This document shows, one piece after another, positions 1 through 5,425 of a DNA stretch of 5,521 bases. The translations under genes were made by a program, and so were the position numbers. The stretch is from Spirochaetaceae bacterium. Its GTDB lineage: Bacteria; Spirochaetota; Spirochaetia; Treponematales; Breznakiellaceae. Within the stretch, counting starts at the first letter, position 1; each line of letters starts with the position of its first letter. The notes beneath the pieces are model-generated. The model saw only the letters and a list, made by a program, of their open reading frames with translations, was not told the origin of the DNA and did no database searches. The stretch spans positions 1 to 5,521 of the forward strand of contig JAITRV010000032.1 in NCBI GenBank assembly GCA_031288215.1, given 5' to 3'.

Positions 1-13
1 TCTTTCCTCCTGG
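1..13 (-). promoter_or_regulatory. Strong ribosome binding site of the next minus-strand gene
   Basis: The minus strand ends CCAGGAGGAAAGA at the window edge, with a full AGGAGG at 11-6. Five bases of spacer are visible, so a start codon is expected within a few bases left of position 1. The gene itself is outside the window. An ABC sugar-transporter ATPase or permease is a reasonable expectation but cannot be seen. Confidence 0.65.
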
Positions 14-23
14 AAATTGAAAT

Positions 24-66
24 ATAATCTACAAAATCTATAATACCACCAATTGATTTTTTCAGA
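24..66 (-). promoter_or_regulatory. AT-rich promoter candidates for the gene beyond the left edge
   Basis: After the terminator-like hairpin the minus strand is very AT-rich. Two weak sigma70-like pairings are visible. One is TTCTGA (66-61) with TATTAT (45-40) at 16-base spacing; its -10 box is good and its -35 poor. The other is TTGGTG (51-46) with GATTAT (29-24) at 17-base spacing. Neither is decisive; they suggest that the next gene can be transcribed separately. Confidence 0.35.
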
Positions 67-81
67 ACCGTAAAAATGTGA

Positions 82-116
82 CAAAAAGGGAGAATATTTT
101 TGCGTATCCCCCTTTT
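82..116 (-). terminator. Probable intrinsic terminator or attenuating hairpin after xylF
   Basis: In the minus-strand transcript AAAAGGG (116-110) pairs with CCCTTTT (90-84). The stem extends inward through GGATA against TATTC (one G-T pair, one unpaired base), leaving a loop of about eight bases. The 3' arm runs directly into TTTTTGT. The lower stem is A-T, so termination may be partial, which would leave more xylF message than downstream message. Confidence 0.6.
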
Positions 117-128
117 ACCTGTCCGAAC

Positions 129-158
129 AAGGAATATTTTGATGTCAAAATATTCCTT
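129..158. repeat. Perfect 30-base palindrome downstream of xylF
   Basis: AAGGAATATTTTGA (129-142) and its exact reverse complement (145-158) flank two central bases. It is AT-rich in contrast to the surrounding genes. Neither strand has a T-run straight after the stem, so it does not look like a standard intrinsic terminator. Roles to consider are an RNA hairpin that protects the 3' end of the abundant binding-protein mRNA, or an operator for the gene to the left. The core GAATATTTT recurs at 92-100. Confidence 0.8.
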
Positions 159-164
159 GCGGGA

Positions 165-178
165 AGACCGCCGGGTCT
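165..178. other. Small hairpin in the xylF 3' region
   Basis: AGACC (165-169) and GGTCT (174-178) are perfect 5-base arms around a four-base loop. The hairpin is weak by itself but sits between the stop-codon hairpin and the long palindrome. No T-run follows, so it is not a terminator. Confidence 0.3.
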
Positions 179-188
179 GGGGGGCTTT

Positions 189-202
189 GGGCCTCACGGC
201 CC
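189..202 (-). other. Small hairpin enclosing the xylF stop codon
   Basis: In the transcript GGGCC-GUGA-GGCCC forms a 5-bp all-GC stem closed by a GUGA (GNRA-class) tetraloop, and the UGA stop codon lies in the loop. It is followed by further hairpins and may contribute to 3'-end structure. It is short, so it may be incidental. Confidence 0.35.
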
Positions 203-1321
203 GGTGGTATCCAGGACCGTGCGGTATATATCCTCGTAGGAATGAAACCCGTCTTTGATCACCACGTCCATGTTCGCTTTATATACCGCGATGGGTTTTT
301 CGATGTACGAGGGAACGGAAACGCCGCTCCCATTGTCCAACAGCATATCCGGGGGCAGGGACTTTTTTTCCGCGATAGCCATGGCGAGCCTGGCCGCCCG
401 GACACCCAAGCGTCCGATAGGCTTGTAGGCCGTCATAAGCTGCACCCCTTCCATGATATACTGGCAGTTTATCAGTTCCGCGTCCTGGCCCACCACCACC
501 ACGCTGCCCGCCAGCCGCCGCTCCGCAAGGAGCTGCACCGCCGCGCCGGCGATCTGGTCGTTGCCGCAGGAAATGGCGTCGATTCGGACATCCCGGTCAA
601 GGGTTTCCTCAAAGACCTCTCCGATCTTCTCCAGGGCCTCGTCGAAGCTCCACTCCTCAAGCCATATCTCCCGGACCACGCTGATCTCCCCCCGGCCGGC
701 GACGGGATCGATCGTCTCGTGGAGCCCCCCGTTTATCTCGTAGCTGTTGGCGTCATGGACCGAGCCGTTGACCACAAGGTAGTTCCCCCGGGGAACCGCT
801 TTAAGCAGGGCGGCGCCGAACATACGGCCCACTTCCCGGCTGTCGAAGGAGATGTAGGCGTCCAGGGGGACCCCCATGATCATCCGGTCGTAGGCGATCA
901 CCGGGACGCCCGCGTCCCGTATTTGCTTAACCGCCTCCGAGAGGAGCTCCGTGTCGTGGGCTATGAGCACCAGCATGTCGATACGCTGGTTCACCAGATA
1001 ATTTATCTGGGCTATCTGCTCCCGGCTGCCGCCGGCGGAAAGCTGCACGATGACCGCGGCCCCCAATTCCTGGGCTGCGGCGGAAAAAACCTTCATGTCC
1101 TTGTTCCACCGTTCCATGATGAAGGTATCGGTGGCGACGGAAAAGCCGATGGTAACGCCCTTTTCCGCTCCCCCCGGCGCCGGGACGTTCCCGGCCTGAT
1201 ATTCCCCCGCTCCCGTCCTGCCGGGGGATTCCGGCGCTTTCCCGGAACAGGCGGCCAGAAGCAGGGCCAGGGCAGCGGCCATGTTCCTCCCCTTCCTCCC
1301 CCGGCGTTTCACGCTTCCCAT
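194..1321 (-). CDS. xylF: XylF-like xylose-binding lipoprotein of an ABC transporter
   Basis: A 375-residue extracytoplasmic sugar-binding lipoprotein. The signal peptide has a very basic n-region (KRRGRKGR) and the hydrophobic stretch AAALALLLAA. The lipobox LLAAC makes Cys25 the lipidated residue, followed by a Gly/Pro-rich linker to about residue 54. The body aligns by eye with E. coli XylF: ERWNKD (70-75), AYDRMI (143-148), YISFD (156-160), Asn192, Trp224, GND (253-255), GQDAEL (278-283), MTAYKPI (296-302), NG..VSVPS and VIKDGFH near the end. The sugar contacts known for XylF (Arg of ERW, Arg of YDR, Asn, Trp, Asn-Asp, Asp of GQD, Lys of YKP) are all retained, so D-xylose or a very similar sugar is the likely ligand. 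The ATG at 1321 is chosen for the AGGAGGAGGAA just upstream; GTG 1312 and ATG 1282 are possible but would shorten the basic n-region. The start lies inside the end of the regulator gene. No permease or ATPase is in the window; they may lie to the left. Confidence 0.92.
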   Translation of the reverse strand: MGSVKRRGRKGRNMAAALALLLAACSGKAPESPGRTGAGEYQAGNVPAPGGAEKGVTIGFSVATDTFIMERWNKDMKVFSAAAQELGAAVIVQLSAGGSREQIAQINYLVNQRIDMLVLIAHDTELLSEAVKQIRDAGVPVIAYDRMIMGVPLDAYISFDSREVGRMFGAALLKAVPRGNYLVVNGSVHDANSYEINGGLHETIDPVAGRGEISVVREIWLEEWSFDEALEKIGEVFEETLDRDVRIDAISCGNDQIAGAAVQLLAERRLAGSVVVVGQDAELINCQYIMEGVQLMTAYKPIGRLGVRAARLAMAIAEKKSLPPDMLLDNGSGVSVPSYIEKPIAVYKANMDVVIKDGFHSYEDIYRTVLDTTGP

Positions 1322-2802
1322 AGTTCCTCCTCCTGGGCATATTCGGCGCCGCCGCGAAACTCCGCGGCATACCGGGTGGGGAGCATGCCCATCACTTTCT
1401 TGAAGATCTTACTGAAATAATTGGGGTCCTGATACCCCACGGCAAAGGCGATTTCCTTCATATTCATCAGGGATTCCCGGATGAGTTTTTCCGCCCGCTC
1501 GATCCGCCGCTCCGTGATATAGTCGATAAAGCCGATCTTGAAGTGCTCCGAAAAAAGCCGGCTCAAATAGGCCGGCGAAACCGCGGCGGCGGCGGCGGCG
1601 TCGATAAGCTGAATTCCCTCGGTACAGTGTTCGTCGATATACTTCACCGCCTTATCCAGGGGCAGGGGGACGGGACTCGACCGGTCCCGGGCGGCCCGGC
1701 GGACCAGACCGTCAAAGGCGTGGACGGACCAGATCTCCCAAGCCCGGAGGTCTTCCAGGGCCATGATTTCTTCCGCCGCGGCAAAGGGGGGAGGCTCCCC
1801 GGTAGGGCTGCGGTAGGAAGCGTAGCAGTCGTCGATAAGCAGCACAAAAAGGGAAACCAGCTTTGCCTTGGCCAGGGTGAAATCCTGGAGGGCGCAGATG
1901 TCCCTCCACAGGGCGGTAAAGGCTTTTTTCAGGTCCTCGGGATCGGCGGCGCCCATCCTGCGGCGGAGGGCGATGATCCGCTCCCGTTCCTGTTCCCGCA
2001 GCGGGTTTTCCCGCTTCCGCAGTTCCTCCAGGGCCTCGCCGTAGGAGCGGTACAGGTCCGGCCCCCGATAGCACCCCCCGATGCCGCAAACAGCGCGGGG
2101 ATTCCGCCCCCGCAGGGCGCACCCTGCAAGGGCGGCGGTGACGGCGGCCTCCGCTTCCTCCCGGCGGAGGTCGGCGGAAATAAAGAACAGCCCCCGGTTC
2201 AGGTGCATCCTGAAAAGGCAGCGGTGCCGCCGGGAAAGCCGCTCCGCAATCTCCCGGTAGGCCGCCTCACCGGAATCTTCCGGTTCCAGGATGCATATCA
2301 AGCCCTTATCCGACGGCAGGGAAAGGCGCTGCCGGTAGTAAGCCCAGGCCCCTTCCTCCAGGACGCTGTGGATCGCCGTCCCCAGAAACCGCTCCTCCGC
2401 ATCATCAGCGCTTTCCCCCTCCAGGGCCCGCCCCTCCAGGTACTCCCGCACCCGGTCCAGGGAGGACCGGAAGGTTTTCTTGGAAATAGGCTTGACCAGG
2501 TAGGCGAATACCCCCAGGGGTATGGCCCGCTGGGCGAGGTCGAAGCGCTCATAGGCGGTGGAAAGGATGAAGATCATGCCGGGGAACTTCCCGTGCACGT
2601 CGGCGATGACCTCAAGCCCGTCCATGCCGGGGATGTTGATGTCCATAAAGACCAGATCCGGCTTCTGTTCGTGGATCAGCGCCAGGGCTTCGTAGCCCGA
2701 GCGGGCCTTGCCAATCACGGCAAAGTCCGCGGCCCCCCGCACCATATAGGCGTAGCTTTCCAGGACCGGCTCCTCATCGTCCACGATCAGAACTCGATAC
2801 AC
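1309..2802 (-). CDS. YesN-type response regulator, receiver plus AraC-family HTH
   Basis: A 497-residue cytoplasmic transcription factor, the usual length for YesN proteins. The receiver domain (about 1-122) has all key residues: acidic pair Asp8-Asp9, phosphoacceptor Asp54 in FMDINIPGMDG, Thr82, and Lys104 in YLVKP. A middle region (about 135-375) of the YesN type has no catalytic motif I can see. The C-terminal AraC/XylS domain (about 383-482) carries two helix-turn-helix units, with SPAYLSRLFSEHFKIGF and VGYQDPNYFSKIFKKVMG as recognition regions. The start is GTG at 2802, preceded five bases upstream by GGGAGG. It overlaps the kinase gene by 16 bases and the xylF-like gene by 13. It presumably activates the sugar-uptake genes when phosphorylated by the neighbouring kinase. 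One oddity is six consecutive alanines (402-407), encoded by a GCC-type triplet run, in the first HTH helix where relatives have a mixed LxELA-like sequence. Confidence 0.95.
   Translation of the reverse strand: MYRVLIVDDEEPVLESYAYMVRGAADFAVIGKARSGYEALALIHEQKPDLVFMDINIPGMDGLEVIADVHGKFPGMIFILSTAYERFDLAQRAIPLGVFAYLVKPISKKTFRSSLDRVREYLEGRALEGESADDAEERFLGTAIHSVLEEGAWAYYRQRLSLPSDKGLICILEPEDSGEAAYREIAERLSRRHRCLFRMHLNRGLFFISADLRREEAEAAVTAALAGCALRGRNPRAVCGIGGCYRGPDLYRSYGEALEELRKRENPLREQERERIIALRRRMGAADPEDLKKAFTALWRDICALQDFTLAKAKLVSLFVLLIDDCYASYRSPTGEPPPFAAAEEIMALEDLRAWEIWSVHAFDGLVRRAARDRSSPVPLPLDKAVKYIDEHCTEGIQLIDAAAAAAVSPAYLSRLFSEHFKIGFIDYITERRIERAEKLIRESLMNMKEIAFAVGYQDPNYFSKIFKKVMGMLPTRYAAEFRGGAEYAQEEELWEA
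1584..1600. repeat. CGG triplet tract inside the AraC-type DNA-binding domain
   Basis: Five perfect CGG units plus CG (plus-strand reading) encode most of an alanine run at residues 402-407 of the response regulator. The tract keeps the frame when it gains or loses a unit, so slippage would lengthen or shorten the helix without destroying the protein. Confidence 0.7.
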
Positions 2803-4322
2803 GGCTGCCTCCCGGTGTCAATGCGGATAAAAACGGCGGTCCCCTTTCCCGGTTCCGTCTCGATTCCCGCCACCTCCGGGTCGTCGGGGTAGAAAAAATA
2901 GAGCCGCTGGATCACGTTTTCCAGCCCCATCACCCGGGAGAGGGAGGATTCGTCGATGGGCTGGGGGTGGAGCAGCCGGTCCAGGGTTTCCCGGGGCATC
3001 CCGCAGCCGTTGTCCCGCACCGAGAGGAGGAGGCGCTCCCCGGGCTGCTCCACCCGGACGATGATCCGGGGCTTCCCCGCCTCCCCCGCCCCCTCCCCGG
3101 GGCCGTTCTTGAAGGCGTGGACGACGCAGTTTTCCACCAGGGGCTGGAGCAGCGCGACCGGCGCCATGACCTTGTCCAGGAGGGTTTCGTCGTAGTCCAG
3201 GACCAGGTCGAGGCTTTTGGGAAACCGGATCTTCAATATATTGAAATAGTAGTTGAGGCCCTCTATCTCGTGCCGCAGGGGCACGATGATCTCCCGGTTA
3301 CGGATATTATGCCGGAACAGACGGGCCATGAACTCGATATACTCGCCGGTGCGGTCCGCTTCCTCCATAATGGCGAGCTGCATCCCCGTGTTCAGGGTAT
3401 TGAAGAGAAAGTGGGGATTCATCTGGGCCTGGAGGGTGTAAATTTCCATGCGCCGCATCAGGCCCTCCATCTTCAAGTTCCGCAGCCGTTCCTGCATATA
3501 TTCCTGCTTGATAGTTTCCTGCAATCGGATCTCTTCAATAAAGTTGCGGATCTCATGCTTCATCCGGTTGAAGGCCCCCACCACCTGATCCATCTCCCGG
3601 ACAGAGGAGCCTTGCAGGTCCTCAATGTCGAAATGCCCCGCGGAAAGCTCCGCGGCCATGCCGGAGAGGCGGACCAGGGGGGCGGTGATCCGCTCCACCG
3701 AGAGGAGCAGGAGGAGGATCGCAAAGATCGACACACAGATGATGAAGAGGAGGTTCCAAAACTGTATGGCCCCGAAATCGTCCATGAAGATCCCGTAAAC
3801 ATCCAGGCGGCCGCTGAAATACCCGGCGCTGATGGTTTCGATTTCCCGGTTGATGGAGGCCAGGAGGCCCTCCATTTCATCGTAGAGGGCGGTATAGGCG
3901 GCGATGTTCCGGCCCCGCTTCTCTTCCATGGCCTCGTCCGCCAGCACGAGGTAGGCCTGGATGAGGCGGTAGAGTTCCCGCTCCCGGAGTTCCTCCTTGT
4001 CCGCGCTGATGGGGAAATAGGCCGGGAGTTTTCCCCGCAGGATCTGGGAATTGATGAGGACCCGGGAGAGGGCGTTGGAGGAACGGGTGGACAGGTATTC
4101 CAGCAGGGGCTCCTGGTAGGCCGCAAGGTCCTCCTGGAGGGTCTTGATGAACCGCTCCCGCTCAAAGATGCGATCGGAAATGTTTTGCAGATTCCGCGCG
4201 GAAAAGAGAATATAGCCGGTGGAAAGGACTAGGATGCCGAACACCCCGAAGATGCTGCAGATCATCTGCGCCCGGAAGGAACGGAACAGGGCCGGGGGAA
4301 AGTTCCGGGGCAGGAGTTTCAT
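2787..4322 (-). CDS. YesM/LytS-type sensor histidine kinase
   Basis: A 511-residue inner-membrane kinase that would phosphorylate the response regulator encoded next. The order is: TM1 (about 19-43), an external region of about 145 residues rich in predicted helix (44-188), TM2 (189-209), HAMP linker (about 210-263), a helical coiled-coil stretch (264-300), the His_kinase domain with phosphoacceptor His304 in QMNPHFLFN, and a HATPase domain. ATP-site motifs are intact: N box PLVEN (Asn398), G box DNGCGM (437-442) and GLENV (466-470). NPHFLFN is the hallmark of the LytS/YesM class. The external region shows no Cache-like or PAS-like pattern. A helical bundle suits sensing through a partner protein, as in TorS-TorT, rather than direct ligand binding; this is an inference. 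The ATG shares an ATGA with the preceding sensor gene. The only SD-like match is a weak AGGGA with a ten-base spacing, so translation probably depends on coupling. The 3' end overlaps the regulator gene by 16 bases. A yesM-like label is possible but the gene is not specifically identified. Confidence 0.95.
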   Translation of the reverse strand: MKLLPRNFPPALFRSFRAQMICSIFGVFGILVLSTGYILFSARNLQNISDRIFERERFIKTLQEDLAAYQEPLLEYLSTRSSNALSRVLINSQILRGKLPAYFPISADKEELRERELYRLIQAYLVLADEAMEEKRGRNIAAYTALYDEMEGLLASINREIETISAGYFSGRLDVYGIFMDDFGAIQFWNLLFIICVSIFAILLLLLSVERITAPLVRLSGMAAELSAGHFDIEDLQGSSVREMDQVVGAFNRMKHEIRNFIEEIRLQETIKQEYMQERLRNLKMEGLMRRMEIYTLQAQMNPHFLFNTLNTGMQLAIMEEADRTGEYIEFMARLFRHNIRNREIIVPLRHEIEGLNYYFNILKIRFPKSLDLVLDYDETLLDKVMAPVALLQPLVENCVVHAFKNGPGEGAGEAGKPRIIVRVEQPGERLLLSVRDNGCGMPRETLDRLLHPQPIDESSLSRVMGLENVIQRLYFFYPDDPEVAGIETEPGKGTAVFIRIDTGRQPCIEF

Positions 4323-5272
4323 TGCAGATCGTCCCTGCCGATGATCGCTATCCCCGTGTCTATGGAGGTGGAGGTATAGCCGGTGCGCCGCAGGGCCGCG
4401 AGGGACTGGACCGCCTCATAGCCGATCCGGTCCGGGTTGAACACGACGCTGCAGGCGATGACCCCCTTGCGGATCCCGTCCAGGATCCCCGGATCCGAGC
4501 CAAAGCCGATGATCCGGACCCGGCCCACGAGGTTCATGTCGATCAGGGTTTGGGCCGCGGCAATGGTGTCGTTGGGATCCGTAAAGACCACGGTGTTACT
4601 ATCCGGGTGGGTGCGGAAGAGGCGGTAGAGGAGATCCTCCGCGTCCAGGGGGTTGAAGTTGGTCTTGAACCCCAGGATCGGCGCTGCCAGGCGGTCCCCC
4701 AGGGCCGTGGTGATCCCCATCTCCATCAACTCCCGCTCCCCGTAAATCCCCGGCGCCTTGTCGCTGTACACCAGGGCCAGCCTGAGGGGGCCCGGGGCGA
4801 GGCGTCCCGCGAGGAGCCCGACCCGGCGGCCCACGTCAAAGTTATTGGTCCCGATAAAGGGCCAGGGCTGGTCGTTGGGCACGTTGTGGTTGATGATCAC
4901 CACGGGGATCTGCCGGGCCCCCAGCCGGTTCAACTGCCGCCGCGCCAGGGCGTCATCCAGATAGGGACACACGATGGCTCCGTCTATCCCGGTATAGGGC
5001 GCCATTTCCAGTTCGTTTTTTTCGGGATCAATTGAATGGATGGAAAGCGCCGCGTTCTGTTCCGCCGCGGCCCGCACCGCTCCCCGGATGATCCCGGTGA
5101 AAAAGGAGTACCGGTTATCCGGCAGGTACAGGGAAAAATGATAGTTCAGGGGCGGAGCCGCGGCGCCGGAGGACCCGACATAGAGGCGCCGCGCCAGGCT
5201 GAAGGAAACCAGAAACGCCCCCAGGGAGAGGAGTCCGAAACAAAGGGCGCTTAAGCGCAGCAACCTTTTCAC
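4319..5272 (-). CDS. Membrane-anchored periplasmic-binding-protein-like sugar sensor
   Basis: A 317-residue protein of the ribose/xylose binding-protein fold (Peripla_BP_4 type). The N-terminus is basic (KRLLR), followed by one hydrophobic segment at about residues 8-27. There is no good lipobox or clear signal-peptidase site, so it probably stays tethered to the membrane with the binding domain outside. Fold markers are IPVVIINHN (122-130), FIGTNNFDVGRR (139-150), the TDPND hinge motif (231-235) followed by an alanine-rich helix, RVRIIGFGSDPG (251-262), and a final VVFNPDRIGYEA segment. The GTG at 5272 is chosen because the frame further upstream, to a TTG at 5404, runs through the promoter and into the upstream terminator loop, and a signal-anchor begins exactly here. 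Its TGA overlaps the kinase ATG (ATGA), indicating coupled synthesis. It most likely acts as the ligand-binding partner of that kinase, like XylFII with LytS in clostridia. The ligand is unknown: the usual Asp-Arg sugar contact after the fourth strand appears as Asn-His. Confidence 0.85.
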   Translation of the reverse strand: MKRLLRLSALCFGLLSLGAFLVSFSLARRLYVGSSGAAAPPLNYHFSLYLPDNRYSFFTGIIRGAVRAAAEQNAALSIHSIDPEKNELEMAPYTGIDGAIVCPYLDDALARRQLNRLGARQIPVVIINHNVPNDQPWPFIGTNNFDVGRRVGLLAGRLAPGPLRLALVYSDKAPGIYGERELMEMGITTALGDRLAAPILGFKTNFNPLDAEDLLYRLFRTHPDSNTVVFTDPNDTIAAAQTLIDMNLVGRVRIIGFGSDPGILDGIRKGVIACSVVFNPDRIGYEAVQSLAALRRTGYTSTSIDTGIAIIGRDDLQ

Positions 5273-5278
5273 GGCTGT

Positions 5279-5307
5279 AGTATAGCGGCGCCGGGAAGAA
5301 CCGGCAA
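5279..5307 (-). promoter_or_regulatory. Sigma70-like promoter of the sensor operon, predicted leaderless
   Basis: Minus-strand TTGCCG (5307-5302, 4 of 6 matches to TTGACA) lies exactly 17 bases from TATACT (5284-5279, 5 of 6 matches to TATAAT). Only six bases separate the -10 box from the GTG at 5272, so the expected start point is the G of that GTG and the mRNA would have no leader. No Shine-Dalgarno sequence precedes the GTG, which agrees. The spacer contains GCCGG and CCGGC arms six bases apart (5290-5305), which could be an operator under the polymerase. Confidence 0.6.
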
Positions 5308-5356
5308 GCGGCCGGGCTATTCTTCCTGCTGAATCTGTTGGGGTTTCAGTTTCACA

Positions 5357-5375
5357 CGACAGCGCAGGCCTGTCG
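5357..5375. promoter_or_regulatory. Inverted repeat upstream of the cassette promoter (possible operator)
   Basis: CGACAG (5357-5362) and CTGTCG (5370-5375) are perfect 6-base arms separated by 7 bases. The repeat lies between the upstream terminator and the promoter, centred roughly 95 bases upstream of the predicted transcription start. That position suits a distal activator site or a small hairpin. The arms are short, so chance is possible. Confidence 0.25.
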
Positions 5376-5377
5376 CG

Positions 5378-5414
5378 AAACGAAAATAGGGACAGAGTAA
5401 TCAAGCTCTGTCCC
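5378..5414 (-). terminator. Intrinsic terminator after the GH3-like gene
   Basis: On the minus strand GGGACAGAG (5414-5406) and CTCTGTCCC (5397-5389) form a perfect 9-bp stem with an 8-base loop, followed at once by the T-rich stretch TATTTTCGTTT. The stem begins 12 bases past the TAA of the upstream gene. It separates that gene from the downstream cassette and argues that the cassette has its own promoter. Confidence 0.85.
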
Positions 5415-5425
5415 CAAGCTGCCGA

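Noticed and set aside
1282..1312. Later start codons of the xylF-like gene (GTG 1312, ATG 1282)
   Set aside because: ATG 1282 would remove the basic n-region of the signal peptide. GTG 1312 is possible, but the ATG at 1321 has the best-spaced AGGAGG-type ribosome binding site.
1995..2014. Overlapping CCCGC/GCGGG/CCCGC repeats inside the regulator gene
   Set aside because: Five-base GC-only arms in GC-rich coding sequence are expected by chance, and no T-run or gene boundary is near.
3638..3655. Inverted repeat CCGCGGA/TCCGCGG inside the kinase gene
   Set aside because: It lies within the conserved HAMP coding region and uses common codons of a GC-rich gene. No position or context suggests a regulatory role.
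242..4232. Long plus-strand open frames (242-1420, 1543-2892, 2967-4232)
   Set aside because: They lie antisense to the four well-supported genes. Their translations are rich in Gly, Pro, His and Arg with no domain motif, as expected for the opposite strand of GC-rich genes.
5273..5404. N-terminal extension of the sensor gene to a TTG at 5404
   Set aside because: The extra 44 codons would run through the promoter and begin in the loop of the upstream terminator. The extension has no signal-like character, whereas a typical signal-anchor begins at the GTG at 5272.
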